Position numbers and translations under genes: made by a program. From positions 62,001 through 126,000 of the forward strand of contig JANYIN010000163.1 in the NCBI GenBank assembly GCA_025362035.1: 64,000 nt of DNA. Direction: 5' to 3'. Every line of letters begins with the position of its first letter. Positions within the stretch are counted from its first letter, which is position 1. This DNA is from Gemmatimonadaceae bacterium (GTDB lineage Bacteria; Gemmatimonadota; Gemmatimonadetes; Gemmatimonadales; Gemmatimonadaceae). Positions 18,849 through 29,360 of the stretch are shown piece after piece. The notes beneath the pieces are model-generated. The model worked only from the letters and a program-made list of their open reading frames with translations. It was not told the DNA's origin and ran no database searches.

Positions 18849-19313
18849 CTAGAACATCGACATGGCGAGGAACGATCTCAGTGAGTCGTTCGTGTTCCGC
18901 AACCGGCCGCTGAGAAGGCGCGTCACCGACCAGAGCACCTTGTAAGCCATCTCGCGATTGAAATCGAGCAGCATCTCAAAATCGGGCCGCGTGATCGTGA
19001 GCACGGTAGTGCCGCCGTTCGAGATGGCATGGGTGGACCGGTCGCTCCGATCGAACACGGCCATTTCCCCGAAAAGCGCGCCCGGCTTCAGGACCGCCAG
19101 CGCCTCTTCTCCGCTGCCCGGCACGTCTCGTGAAATGCGGACTTCGCCCTCGACGATGAGATAGAGGCGGTTGCCGGATTCCCCTTCCCGAAAAATGTAT
19201 TCGCCGCTGACGAATTTCTCCTCGCGGCACACCTCTGCGATCTCATCGAGTTCGGACTCGTCGAGGTCCTTGAAGATGGCGACGTTCTTCAGCAGAGCGA
19301 TGGTGTCGGGCAT
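18849..19313 (-). CDS. Cyclic nucleotide-binding domain protein
   Basis: FREGESGNRLYLIVEGEVRI...GALFGEMAVFDRSDRSTHAI cNMP-binding fold. Confidence 0.88.
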   Translation of the reverse strand: MPDTIALLKNVAIFKDLDESELDEIAEVCREEKFVSGEYIFREGESGNRLYLIVEGEVRISRDVPGSGEEALAVLKPGALFGEMAVFDRSDRSTHAISNGGTTVLTITRPDFEMLLDFNREMAYKVLWSVTRLLSGRLRNTNDSLRSFLAMSMF

Positions 19314-19434
19314 GCGGCTTCGCAGGTGACGGGAAGACCCAAAGGTTATGGGCGGCGATCTGGACGGGCAAGCGTTGGCCGGCCAGGCAGGGCAGGAGTT
19401 CTCTGCGGACGCCAGCGATTATCATTCTCACTCG

Positions 19435-19965
19435 ATGATGACCACTCGGCGCGCCCTCGGTAACATCCCGAACCTCCTGTCCTGCTCTCGTCTTGTGCTG
19501 GCAGGTGGGTTCGTGGCGCTCGGTGCGCGTGACGCGCGCGTGGGCCTCATCGGGCTGGCAGCAGTCACCGATTTTCTCGATGGTTGGGTGGCGCGGCGCG
19601 TTCACGCCACCTCCCGTTGGGGAGCGATGCTCGATCCCATCGCCGACCGCGTCTTCGTCCTCACGGTGGTGGGCACCTTCCTCTTCACGGGCGCCCTCGG
19701 CACGGCCGCGTACTTCATTCTTATCAGCCGGGATCTCGCCACTGCGGTGGGCTTCCTGGTGGCGCGCATCATTCCGTGGTTGCGACCGGTGCACTTCAAG
19801 GCACGCCTCCTTGGAAAGCTGGTTACGGTGCTACAACTGCTAACCCTCGTGGCTGTGCTCACGGCGCCACGCACAGTGCCGGTGCTACTGGGTGCGGTGG
19901 CAGCGGCGTCCGGCCTTGCCATTGCCGACTACACGCTGGCGCTGTGGCGCGCCCGCGCCCGGTGA
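19435..19965 (+). CDS. CDP-alcohol phosphatidyltransferase
   Basis: DFLDGWVARRVHATSRWGAMLDPIADR = DGx2ARx8Gx3Dx3D motif. Confidence 0.9.
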   Translation: MMTTRRALGNIPNLLSCSRLVLAGGFVALGARDARVGLIGLAAVTDFLDGWVARRVHATSRWGAMLDPIADRVFVLTVVGTFLFTGALGTAAYFILISRDLATAVGFLVARIIPWLRPVHFKARLLGKLVTVLQLLTLVAVLTAPRTVPVLLGAVAAASGLAIADYTLALWRARAR

Positions 19966-20462
19966 CACGGGCCCGCAGGTGTTCGATACTGATGTTGTGG
20001 GCGGCGTGGCCAGTCGTCGCGCGCGCGCAGGAAACACCGGCGCCAAAGCCCGAGGGGGAGCTGCGAGCGGACGCCATCGTCAACCGCACCCGCACCGTCG
20101 TACAGATCGGCGCGGGCGTGCAGATTCCGGCGGGCTACTACGCGCGGATCGGGGTGGTGGGCGCGCTGGGAGCGGACGCAACAGTCGCCGACGGGAGCAA
20201 CCGCCAGCTCAATGCCCGGGTGGACGTACTCGGGCGCTTCCTGCTCGATCCGTTTCGCCAAACGCCGTGGGGACTGTCGCTCGGCGCCGGCGTTTCAGTG
20301 CGGGCCGAGCCTGCCCGTCCACTTCGACCATTTTTGGTTGCGGTGATCGACCTGGAGGGCCCTCGTGCCGCGGGCGGGGTGTCCCCCGCTCTTCAAGTCG
20401 GACTCGGGGGGGGCGTGCGCATAGGCGGTGCGCTCCGGTGGGGTCACGTAGCGGCGAGGTGA
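19962..20462 (+). CDS. Hypothetical secreted protein (outer-membrane beta-protein-like)
   Basis: GTG start overlapping upstream stop (GTGA); signal peptide VVARA|QE; alternating beta-like sequence. Confidence 0.6.
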   Translation: MTRARRCSILMLWAAWPVVARAQETPAPKPEGELRADAIVNRTRTVVQIGAGVQIPAGYYARIGVVGALGADATVADGSNRQLNARVDVLGRFLLDPFRQTPWGLSLGAGVSVRAEPARPLRPFLVAVIDLEGPRAAGGVSPALQVGLGGGVRIGGALRWGHVAAR

Positions 20463-20482
20463 GCTCGGCGCTGACAACGCAA

Positions 20483-20507
20483 ACGCCCCCACTTCGAATG
20501 GGGGCGT
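20483..20507. terminator. Intrinsic terminator-like hairpin between convergent genes
   Basis: Perfect 9-bp inverted repeat ACGCCCCCA-cttcgaa-TGGGGGCGT; weak T-run on the minus-strand side. Confidence 0.6.
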
Positions 20508-20534
20508 GTCGTGTCTCGTCCTACATCGAGCGCG

Positions 20535-20822
20535 TCAGGCCGCGGAGGCGGCGTCCGACTCGGAGCGAGTCTTGGGCGGCTGTGCGAAACGCAGTCCCAG
20601 TGTCTTGAGTTCGGTGATCTGCTGCTCGCTCAATTCCGGGAACCGCTCCGTCATGTACTTGATCGTTTCGGCGAACCACTCCTCGACGTGCGCGGCATCC
20701 GCGCCGACGACGCCACAACGCATGATGTGCTGGAACAGTTCGTCGCGGGCCTGTTCAAAGGGCGAAGGCTCCACGGGTCCTGCATATCGACGCGCTCCTG
20801 TATTCTTCTGCGGCTTGGCCAT
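20535..20822 (-). CDS. Hypothetical protein (95 aa)
   Basis: Well-formed acidic helical small ORF followed by the hairpin at 20483. Confidence 0.6.
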   Translation of the reverse strand: MAKPQKNTGARRYAGPVEPSPFEQARDELFQHIMRCGVVGADAAHVEEWFAETIKYMTERFPELSEQQITELKTLGLRFAQPPKTRSESDAASAA

Positions 20823-20903
20823 GTAATCGGATAAGGGTGAAAGTCTATATCAAAGTAATATAGCATCCGGAAGGCCAATGTCCCAGCTGTGGCATGATCA
20901 ACT

Positions 20904-21758
20904 CTATGTCGCGCTGGCGCCAATGAACTCCAGCAGCAGGGTCACGAGGGTCTCGGGCGCCTCCTCCGGGACTAACCGTCCTACCCCCGGTAGGTGCACC
21001 ACCCGCGCGCCGGGAATGAGGTCTGCCAGCCGATCAGCGAACTTGGGTCCCACCCAGGGGTCCTGGTCGCCCCAGACGATCAGCGCAGGCTGCGGCAGCT
21101 GCCGCAGCTCGTCCACCTCCATGTCCTCGTCGTCCACCGACCGCGCCAGCAGCAGGAGGTGATTCAATCCTTCCTCGCCCACGAAGGGCGCGAGGTATCT
21201 CGCCACGAGCTGGTCCGGCATATTGGATTCGTCAGCCACGCCACTGTGGAGCATCTCGCCTAGAATCGGCGCGACGCCCAGGATGCTGCTGCCGACCCGG
21301 AATGCGAACCGCGCCGTGTTCCGCTGTAGCGCTGTGATGTCGCCCGATGGCAGTTCGTCCAACGCAACGGGGTTGATCAAAAACAGCTTGTCCACTCGCT
21401 CCGGTCGGCTCGTGGCCAGCCGCAGGGCGACGGCTCCCCCCACATCGAGACCGACGATGGTCGCCTTAGGCAGTCGCAACGCCGTGAGCGCCCGGTCCAC
21501 GAACTCGGCCTGCGCGGAAATCCCGAAATCCGCGTCGAAGGGGCGGTCGGATTCGCCGTAGCCAAACAGGTCGAGGGCGAACGCTGTCCGGTTCGACAAC
21601 GCAATGGGCGGCGCAATGTTGCGCCAAATGAAGCTCGACGTCCCGAAGCCGTGCAGGAGCACCACAGGTGCGCCGCCGTGGCCGTAGCGTTCGACGTGAA
21701 TGCTGCCTGGCCCTACCGGAACTCTCAAGAGATCAGCGTCGATGGGACCTTCCTCCAC
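20904..21758 (-). CDS. Alpha/beta hydrolase
   Basis: VVLLHGFGTSSFIWR, nucleophile region IVGLDVGGAVAL, WGDQDPWVG, C-terminal HLPGVGRLVPEE. Confidence 0.88.
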   Translation of the reverse strand: MEEGPIDADLLRVPVGPGSIHVERYGHGGAPVVLLHGFGTSSFIWRNIAPPIALSNRTAFALDLFGYGESDRPFDADFGISAQAEFVDRALTALRLPKATIVGLDVGGAVALRLATSRPERVDKLFLINPVALDELPSGDITALQRNTARFAFRVGSSILGVAPILGEMLHSGVADESNMPDQLVARYLAPFVGEEGLNHLLLLARSVDDEDMEVDELRQLPQPALIVWGDQDPWVGPKFADRLADLIPGARVVHLPGVGRLVPEEAPETLVTLLLEFIGASAT

Positions 21759-21967
21759 GATCCATGGGTATCTCAGCGCGCTTCGGTCCGACGACGCACT
21801 CGGCTCATCGCCGTGCCGCCGCCGTTGCTGCAGTTAGCGTTCGCGCGCCGTGCCGGTCAAGGCCACTCGTCCCAGTGCACAGGTCGCGCCGCCTGTCTGG
21901 GCTCGTCAAAGGTTGCTTGCATCGAGCCGCACGCTGTCTAGCTTTGTGGCTAACGATTGATGGCTGC

Positions 21968-22279
21968 ATGACGAATCAGACCTACGATGACGGACGCGCC
22001 CGCAATCTCGAGGCGCTTCTCCGCGCACTGGCCGAGCGTATTCGCGAACTCGACAGCGCCGGGAACCTCCTGGCCGGCGCCGCCGAGCTGTCGAGACTCG
22101 TTGGTGACGTCCGAAGTGAGTTGTTCCACTACGAGGTCAGGGCGACCTACGACACGCCCGAGGTGGCGGAAAACCGCCGAATCGTCAACGACGCCATCAA
22201 GCAGTCCGAACAAGGAGAGCAATGGCCAGGAAGGGAGTGGACGGAGGACGGGGGGGACGGTCTCGACACCCCGGAGTAG
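21968..22279 (+). CDS. Hypothetical protein (103 aa)
   Basis: ATG at 21968; overlaps downstream thioredoxin-fold gene. Confidence 0.55.
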   Translation: MTNQTYDDGRARNLEALLRALAERIRELDSAGNLLAGAAELSRLVGDVRSELFHYEVRATYDTPEVAENRRIVNDAIKQSEQGEQWPGREWTEDGGDGLDTPE

Positions 22280-23043
22280 TATCTGCCGCCAAAAAGCGCA
22301 GCGGACCCGGCACGGGATTCTGGGTCGGCGTAGGGCTGTTGGTATTGCTTGGCGTTGGTGCGCTGAGTTGGGTCGCGACACGCCCGAAGGCGGTCGCGAA
22401 GACAGTGGACCCGACGATCAAGCTCAAGGCGGAAGGCTATGTCATGGGCAGCCCCACCGCACCCGTAGAGGTCATCGAGTTTGCTGACTTCGAGTGCCCG
22501 GGCTGCGGCCAGTATGCCACGCTCACTGAGCCCGATGTTCGCACGCGCCTGGTGAACACGGGACAGGTGCGCCTCCGCTATCTCGATTTCCCGCTCGACA
22601 TGCATCCGAACACCTGGGATGCGTCCCTGGCAGCCTCGTGCGCCAACGACCAGGGAAAGTTCTGGGAAATGCACGATCTCATCTTCGCCAATCAGGACAA
22701 GTGGAACGGCGAGGCCACGAGACGTCCGCGCGGGCCGCTCGGCGACCTGGCCAAGAGTCTCAGCCTTGACATGAACAAGTACAACTCGTGCATGGATGCC
22801 GAAACACACCGCGCCCAAATTCAGGCGAATCAGCAGGAGGGAGTGCGTCGGCAGGTGAGTCAGACGCCGACATTCGTGATCGGCAACAAGCAACTCGCCG
22901 GGGCACTGCCCTTTGACCGCTTCAAGCTTCTCGTGGATTCCGAGTTGGTCAGAGCGCACGCGGACTCGGCCAACGGCGCCGCGGCTGCCGCGGGCGCGGC
23001 GAAAAACGGAACGCAGCAGAAACCGGCGTCCAAGGGCCAGTGA
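22222..23043 (+). CDS. DsbA-family thioredoxin-fold protein, membrane anchored
   Basis: N-terminal TM; FADFECPGCGQYA (CPGC) active site; VSQTPTFVIGNKQLAG. Confidence 0.9.
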   Translation: MARKGVDGGRGGRSRHPGVVSAAKKRSGPGTGFWVGVGLLVLLGVGALSWVATRPKAVAKTVDPTIKLKAEGYVMGSPTAPVEVIEFADFECPGCGQYATLTEPDVRTRLVNTGQVRLRYLDFPLDMHPNTWDASLAASCANDQGKFWEMHDLIFANQDKWNGEATRRPRGPLGDLAKSLSLDMNKYNSCMDAETHRAQIQANQQEGVRRQVSQTPTFVIGNKQLAGALPFDRFKLLVDSELVRAHADSANGAAAAAGAAKNGTQQKPASKGQ

Positions 23044-23528
23044 ACAAGCGCATGGCGGTGGTGCTCGTGGCGCTCACGGGAGCGTTCGTGGCACTGTACC
23101 TCACCATGTACAAGCTCGGCTACATCGGCACCTTGGTGTGTGCCGTGGGCTCCTGCGAAAAGGTCCAAACGTCCAAATGGGCGACGTTGCTGGGATTCCC
23201 AGTCGGCGCGTGGGGCGTCGCGTACTACGTCGCCGTCGCGGTGCTTGGGCTCGTTGGGCTTCGCGCGGCGCTGGCCGAGAGCGTCTTCCTGTCGCGATCG
23301 CTCACGTTCATCACGGGCGCAGGCCTCGTATTCTCGATTTGGCTGACGTATCTGGAACTGTTCGTCATTCACGCGATCTGCCAGTGGTGCGTCATCTCTG
23401 CGGTGCTGGCAACCGCCCTGTTCGTCATCTGCGTGGTGGATCTGCGAGAAGTACGCATCGGCGCCGCAGATCTTGCTGCGGACGCGGCAGACTCGCGCGC
23501 GGGGCAGGGATCAGGGAGTACGCTCTGA
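23040..23528 (+). CDS. Vitamin K epoxide reductase (VKOR) family protein
   Basis: 4-5 TM; CAVGSCEKV loop cysteines and CQWCVISA CxxC; overlaps DsbA-like gene by 4 nt. Confidence 0.88.
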   Translation: MNKRMAVVLVALTGAFVALYLTMYKLGYIGTLVCAVGSCEKVQTSKWATLLGFPVGAWGVAYYVAVAVLGLVGLRAALAESVFLSRSLTFITGAGLVFSIWLTYLELFVIHAICQWCVISAVLATALFVICVVDLREVRIGAADLAADAADSRAGQGSGSTL

Positions 23529-23594
23529 CTCAGCGTGGTCCGTGAATACGAAAGACCGAAGTGGAAAGGGCGGGCCAGTCGGTCCGCCCGTGCT

Positions 23595-23984
23595 TCAGGC
23601 CCGTTTTATCCCGCGCTTGGCTTCCGCAGACTCCCCGAGCCTGAGCGGTGGACGCGACTCGTCCTGTGCGGGCGCATCTCCGTCGTCACGCGAGCGGCGA
23701 CGGTAGGGCACGAGATCCTGGCCGAGGACCACTAGTGTGCGCGTGGCCACCGTGCTGGCCAGCGGCTCCGGAATGGCCATCTGCCGAACATACGAGTCGA
23801 TAGCGCGGTCGAATGTCAGGTCTTCAGCGAGCGTATCGACGAACATCAACGCATTGTCGACGTGTGTGCGGATGAGCGACTCCTCCGCCCGCGCCTGCGC
23901 CAATCGCAGACGACGCTCCGCGCTCGGGTCGATCTTCCGAGCGAAGATATTCTCGGGGAACAGGCGCTTGAAGAGGCTCCACAT
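23595..23984 (-). CDS. Hypothetical protein (129 aa)
   Basis: MWSLFKRLFPENIFARKIDPSAERRLRLAQ...; helical. Confidence 0.55.
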   Translation of the reverse strand: MWSLFKRLFPENIFARKIDPSAERRLRLAQARAEESLIRTHVDNALMFVDTLAEDLTFDRAIDSYVRQMAIPEPLASTVATRTLVVLGQDLVPYRRRSRDDGDAPAQDESRPPLRLGESAEAKRGIKRA

Positions 23985-24190
23985 GGTCGTCCGTCCGGTT
24001 GAGTCCGCGAGTGCTAGCGCAGGGAATATACCAAAGTCTCCACACCAGTGATTTACGGGCCACCCGTGTGAAGAACGGGCCGTAACTGTTCGGGGTGTCC
24101 GAGGCGCATCGGCCCCTTGCGACCGGTCGTGTCGGGGGAGACTGTTGCGGCGCCCGAGAGCCGCCCGCCTACACAACCCGCCTTGCCGAG

Positions 24191-25465
24191 ATGCGCCGCC
24201 TTCATCACAACCTGACGTTTCAAGTGCTCCTGGCCATCACGCTGGGCGTGCTGCTCGGCCTGTACGCGCCGGACACGGCCAAGGCGATGCGGCCCATCGG
24301 CGACACGTTCATCAATCTCGTCAGGATGATCATCACGCCGGTCATCTTCCTCACCATCGTGCTCGGCATCGCCAACATGCGCGATCTTGGGAAGGTGGGC
24401 CGGGTCGGCGGCAAGGCCCTGCTGTACTTCGAGATCGTTACCACCTTCGCCTTGGCCATCGGCATGGTGGTCGCGAACGTGACGCGGCCGGGTGACGGCC
24501 TGGATGTCAGCGCGCTCGCAAAGGGTGACGTCTCCAAGTACGCCGAGGCCGGCAAGGCGCTGACGTTCGTGGACTTCGTCACCCACATCGTCCCAACGAG
24601 CGTCGCGGGCGCCTTTGCCAACGGGGACGTGCTTCAGGTCGTGTTCTTCGCGGTGTTATTCGGAGTGTCGCTGGCCTCCCTCGGCGACGCCGGTGCCGCG
24701 CTCACCGAATGGCTCGGCGGGCTGTCGAAGGTGTTCTTCCGGATTGTGGCGATCGTCATGAAGGTCGCTCCACTCGGTGCGTTCGGCGCAATGGCGTACA
24801 CGGTCGGCACTTTCGGCGTGAAGAGTCTCGTGCCGCTCGGACGGCTGATGCTTGACGTCTACCTGACGATGTTCCTGTTCATCTTCGTGGTGTTGAACCT
24901 GATCCTGAAGGCGTACGGCTTCTCGCTCTGGCAGTATCTCAAGTTCATCCGGGAAGAGATCTTCATCGTGTTGGGAACCTCCTCGAGCGAAGCAGCGCTC
25001 CCGCTCATGCTCGACAAGATGGAACGGTATGGATGCGCGCGGTCGGTTGTCGGGCTGGTGATTCCTGCCGGCTATTCCTTCAATCTCGATGGGACGTCCA
25101 TCTATCTCTCCATGGCCGCGCTGTTCGTCGCGCAGGCGTTCAAGGCACACCTGACCATCACGCAGCAATTGAGCGTGCTCGGCGTTCTGATGCTGACGTC
25201 GAAGGGAGCGGCGGGCGTGACCGGGTCGGGGTTCATCGTGCTGGCGAGTACGCTGGGCGCCATGCGGGTGGTGCCGATCGAGGGCGTCGCAATCCTGCTC
25301 GGAGTCGATCGGTTCATGAGCGAAGCGCGGGCGATCACGAATCTCATCGGCAATGGCGCGGCGACGCTTGTCGTGGCGCGGAGCGAGCAGGCCTTCGACG
25401 AACGCGCGCGCGTAAGGGCGGTCGCTGAATTGCACGAGGAGCGGACGTCGGGCGCCACGGCGTGA
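24191..25465 (+). CDS. Dicarboxylate/amino acid:cation symporter (DAACS)
   Basis: LGTSSSEAALP, GYSFNLDGTSIY, SKGAAGVTGSGF motifs. Confidence 0.95.
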   Translation: MRRLHHNLTFQVLLAITLGVLLGLYAPDTAKAMRPIGDTFINLVRMIITPVIFLTIVLGIANMRDLGKVGRVGGKALLYFEIVTTFALAIGMVVANVTRPGDGLDVSALAKGDVSKYAEAGKALTFVDFVTHIVPTSVAGAFANGDVLQVVFFAVLFGVSLASLGDAGAALTEWLGGLSKVFFRIVAIVMKVAPLGAFGAMAYTVGTFGVKSLVPLGRLMLDVYLTMFLFIFVVLNLILKAYGFSLWQYLKFIREEIFIVLGTSSSEAALPLMLDKMERYGCARSVVGLVIPAGYSFNLDGTSIYLSMAALFVAQAFKAHLTITQQLSVLGVLMLTSKGAAGVTGSGFIVLASTLGAMRVVPIEGVAILLGVDRFMSEARAITNLIGNGAATLVVARSEQAFDERARVRAVAELHEERTSGATA

Positions 25466-25519
25466 GCCACAGAACGCTCCGCTCGATCGCGGGGCAGCCC
25501 GAGGGCGCCCGTAACGACG

Positions 25520-27484
25520 TCAGCTCTCCTGCGCTTCGTACATTTCCTTCAGCGCGCTGATCACGTTCGCGTCCGCGAGCGTGCTCGTGTCGCCAAGCGC
25601 GCGGCCTTCGGCGATGTCGCGCAGGAGCCGGCGCATGATCTTTCCCGACCGCGTCTTGGGCAAGTCCGCACTGAAGAGAATGTCGTCCGGCCGGGCGATG
25701 GCGCCGATCTTCTGCACCACGAACTCCCGAAGCTCGTCGCGGAGCTCCGACGAAAAATGGAATCCCTCGCGCAAGGTGACAAAGGCCGCGATCGCCTGGC
25801 CCTTGAGCTCGTGCGCCTTTCCCACGACCGCGGCCTCTGCCACCGCGGGATGCGCTACAAGGGCGCTCTCCACCTCCATGGTGCCGATCCGATGGCCCGC
25901 GACATTCAACACGTCGTCCACGCGACCCAGGATCCAGTAGTTGCCGTCCTCGTCGCGCTTCGCACCGTCCCCCGGGAAGTACAGGTCGGGCCGGCCGGGC
26001 CACTTGGTGAAATACGTCTCCACATAGCGCGCATCGTCGCCCCAGATGGTGCGCAGCATGGACGGCCACGGTTTGGTGATCGCGAGCAGCCCGCCACCCA
26101 CGCGGATCTCGTTCCCCTTCGTGTCGAGCAATGCCATCGCGTAGCCGGGCATCGGAGTGGTCGCACTGCCAGGCGTTGTTGCAGTCACGCCCGGAAGCGG
26201 CGAGATGGCGATGGAGCCCGTCTCCGTTTGCCACCACGTATCGACCACGGGGCAGCGATTGCCGCCGATGTGCTCGCGATACCACATCCATGCTTCGGGG
26301 TTGATCGGCTCGCCGACGGAGCCGAGTAGCCGCAGACGCGACAGGTCGTGCCCCGCGGGCCACACCTCGCCCCACTTCATGAACGCCCGAATTGCCGTCG
26401 GCGCCGTGTACAGGATCGTCACGCCGTAGCGTTCGCAAATCTCCCAGAAACGATCCCGCTCCGGCCAATCAGGGGCTCCTTCGTACATGACGCACGTTGC
26501 CCCATTCGCCATCGGGCCGTACGTGAGGTACGTGTGGCCCGTGATCCAGCCGACGTCCGCGGTGCACCAGTACACGTCGTCATCCTTGAGATCGAACACG
26601 ATCTTCGTGGACGTCGCGGCACCCACCATGTAACCGCCCGTGCTGTGCACGATGCCCTTCGGCTTGCCGGTGGTGCCGGAGGTGTACAGGATGAACAGCG
26701 CATCCTCGGCGTCCATCTGTTCGGGCTCACACCACATGGGCGACTTGCGCATGAGCCGGTGCCACCACTGATCCCGCCCCTCGAGCATCTCGGCAAATCC
26801 TTCGCCGCTCGTGGCGCCGGGTCGGCGCTGAACCACCACGCAGTGGCGGATGGACGGCGTCTCCTCCATCGCCTTGTCGGCGTTCCGTTTGAGTGGAACG
26901 ATGGATCCCCGGCGATAGCCCGCGTCGGCCGTGATGAGCACCGTGCACTGCGAATCGTTGATGCGGTCGCGTACGGATTCCGGCGAGAAGCCGCCAAAGA
27001 TCACCGAATGGATCGCACCAATCCGCGCACACGCGAGCATCGCGATCACGACTTCGGGAATGAGGGGCAGGTAGATCGCGACGCGATCGCCGCGTTCGAC
27101 ACCCAGGGACTTGAGGACGTTTGCGAACTGATTGACCGCCACGTACAGGTCCCAATACGTCAGCGTGCGACGGTCACCCGGTTCCCCTTCGAACACGAGG
27201 GCCGCCTTGTTGCGGCGGCTGGTACGAATGTGCCGATCGAGACAGTTGACCGAAGCGTTCAGGGTGCCGCCGAGAAACCACCGCGCGTGCGGCGGCGTCC
27301 ACTCCAGGATCTGCGTCCACGGCGAGCTCCATTCCAGGGACGCGGCCTGCTCAGCCCAATACGCTTCCGGATCGCGGGCCGCACGGTCGTATACTTCATC
27401 GGACGAGATGTGAGCGGCGGCACGAAACGCGGCGTCAGGCTCGAACTTCCGGTGCTCCTGCAAAAGAACGTCGATATCGGACAT
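25520..27484 (-). CDS. acs: Acetyl-CoA synthetase
   Basis: 654 aa; [48 protein letters not shown]. Confidence 0.96.
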   Translation of the reverse strand: MSDIDVLLQEHRKFEPDAAFRAAAHISSDEVYDRAARDPEAYWAEQAASLEWSSPWTQILEWTPPHARWFLGGTLNASVNCLDRHIRTSRRNKAALVFEGEPGDRRTLTYWDLYVAVNQFANVLKSLGVERGDRVAIYLPLIPEVVIAMLACARIGAIHSVIFGGFSPESVRDRINDSQCTVLITADAGYRRGSIVPLKRNADKAMEETPSIRHCVVVQRRPGATSGEGFAEMLEGRDQWWHRLMRKSPMWCEPEQMDAEDALFILYTSGTTGKPKGIVHSTGGYMVGAATSTKIVFDLKDDDVYWCTADVGWITGHTYLTYGPMANGATCVMYEGAPDWPERDRFWEICERYGVTILYTAPTAIRAFMKWGEVWPAGHDLSRLRLLGSVGEPINPEAWMWYREHIGGNRCPVVDTWWQTETGSIAISPLPGVTATTPGSATTPMPGYAMALLDTKGNEIRVGGGLLAITKPWPSMLRTIWGDDARYVETYFTKWPGRPDLYFPGDGAKRDEDGNYWILGRVDDVLNVAGHRIGTMEVESALVAHPAVAEAAVVGKAHELKGQAIAAFVTLREGFHFSSELRDELREFVVQKIGAIARPDDILFSADLPKTRSGKIMRRLLRDIAEGRALGDTSTLADANVISALKEMYEAQES

Positions 27485-27627
27485 GTCGGTGGCTCGGTGA
27501 AAGACGACGGGCTGAGGATTCTGCCCTCCGGTCGCCCGGGAATCAACCCACGCGCGCGCGTGCTCCTTGACGAAGCGGACGCCGCCTGTAGGCTAATCGG
27601 ACTTCTACATCCACGAGAGAGCCTGGA

Positions 27628-29319
27628 ATGCCCAATTCGACACGCAATCAGGTGGAGACGATTCGCGAACCCAGTCTCAGCCTGTCCGCCAGCGAAGTGC
27701 GCCGCGTCATCTTCGCCTCGTCGCTGGGTACCGTGTTCGAGTGGTACGATTTCTACCTATACGGCTCTCTCGCTCCGACGATCAGCAAACAGTTCTTCTC
27801 CGGCGTAGCCAACCCCACCACGGCCTTCATTTTCGCCTTGCTGGCCTTCGCCGCGGGCTTTGCTGTGCGCCCGTTCGGCGCCGTGTTCTTCGGGCGCATC
27901 GGCGATCTCGTCGGCAGGAAATACACCTTCCTCATCACGATACTCATCATGGGCCTGTCCACATCCGTGGTCGGCTTCCTGCCCAACTACGCGCGGATCG
28001 GCATTGCGGCTCCCGCGATCCTGATTCTGCTGCGGCTGTTGCAGGGCCTTGCACTGGGCGGCGAATACGGCGGCGCGGCCACGTACGTCGCCGAGCACGC
28101 CCCGCACGGCAAGCGTGGGGCCTACACGTCGTGGATTCAGACCACGGCGACGCTTGGGCTATTCCTGTCGCTGCTCGTGATCCTGGCATGCCGCACGGCG
28201 CTGGGGAACGACCAGTTCGATGCGTGGGGCTGGCGGATTCCGTTTCTCGTCTCGCTGGTGCTCCTGGGCGTGTCGGTGTGGATACGTCTCAAGCTCGGTG
28301 AGTCGCCGATGTTCAAGCGGATGAAGAGCGAAGGACGGACCTCGAAAGCGCCGCTCACCGAATCATTCGCGAAATGGGGCAATCTTCGAATCGTGTTGCT
28401 TGCTCTCTTCGGCCTTACCGCGGGCCAAGCGGTGGTGTGGTACACCGGGCAGTTCTACACGCTCTTCTTTCTGACGCAGACACTCAAGGTGGATGCGCAG
28501 ACGGCGAACCTGTTGATCGCTGGCTCGCTTCTAGTGGGCACGCCGTTCTTCCTGTTCTTCGGATCGCTGTCCGATCGCGTCGGCCGCAAGCCGATCATCA
28601 TGGCCGGGTTGCTACTCGCCGCCGCGACGTACTTCCCGATCTTCAAAGCCATCACCCACTTCGCGAATCCGGCGCTCGAGTCGGCGCAGGCGGAGTCGCC
28701 GGTAACGGTGGCCGTCAGTCCCGCGGCGTGCTCGGTGCAGTTCGACCCGGTGGGCAAGTCGAAGTTCACCTCGCCCTGCGATGTCGCGAAAGCGGCACTC
28801 GTGAAGCGGGGCGTGCCGTATTCGAATGTCTCCGCTGCGGGCGCCAACGCGGAGGTCCACGTCGGAGCCACAGTTATTCCGGCCTACGACGCCACCGCAC
28901 CGAATGCGGCGGACATGGCGAAGACCTTCGACGGCGCTCTGGCCGCGGCACTGAAGGCCGCGAAATACCCCGCGAAGGCTGACCGGTCAGCGATGAACAT
29001 CGGCATGCTCCTGGTTCTCCTCACGGTGCTGGTGATCTACGTGACGATGGTCTACGGCCCGATCGCCGCGATCCTCGTCGAGTTGTTCCCCACGCGCATT
29101 CGGTACACCTCGATGTCCCTGCCTTACCACATCGGCAATGGCTGGTTCGGTGGCTTCCTGCCGACCACGGCCTTCGCGATCGTGGCCGCCACGGGCAACA
29201 TCTATTCGGGATTGTGGTACCCGGTCATTGTCGCCGCCCTCACTCTGGTGATCGGATCGCTGTTCCTCCACGACACCAAGGATGTGGACATCGGCGCGGT
29301 ACCGGTCCCCTCATCGTAG
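27628..29319 (+). CDS. MFS transporter (metabolite:H+ symporter-like) with large loop insertion
   Basis: TVFEWYDFYLYGSLAP, GRIGDLVGRKYTF, LALGGEYGGAATYVAEHAP; ~110 aa soluble insertion. Confidence 0.9.
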   Translation: MPNSTRNQVETIREPSLSLSASEVRRVIFASSLGTVFEWYDFYLYGSLAPTISKQFFSGVANPTTAFIFALLAFAAGFAVRPFGAVFFGRIGDLVGRKYTFLITILIMGLSTSVVGFLPNYARIGIAAPAILILLRLLQGLALGGEYGGAATYVAEHAPHGKRGAYTSWIQTTATLGLFLSLLVILACRTALGNDQFDAWGWRIPFLVSLVLLGVSVWIRLKLGESPMFKRMKSEGRTSKAPLTESFAKWGNLRIVLLALFGLTAGQAVVWYTGQFYTLFFLTQTLKVDAQTANLLIAGSLLVGTPFFLFFGSLSDRVGRKPIIMAGLLLAAATYFPIFKAITHFANPALESAQAESPVTVAVSPAACSVQFDPVGKSKFTSPCDVAKAALVKRGVPYSNVSAAGANAEVHVGATVIPAYDATAPNAADMAKTFDGALAAALKAAKYPAKADRSAMNIGMLLVLLTVLVIYVTMVYGPIAAILVELFPTRIRYTSMSLPYHIGNGWFGGFLPTTAFAIVAATGNIYSGLWYPVIVAALTLVIGSLFLHDTKDVDIGAVPVPSS

Positions 29320-29360
29320 GCCCGGTCTCCGTCGTCGAAGCTCGTCCTGCCGACATCCCA

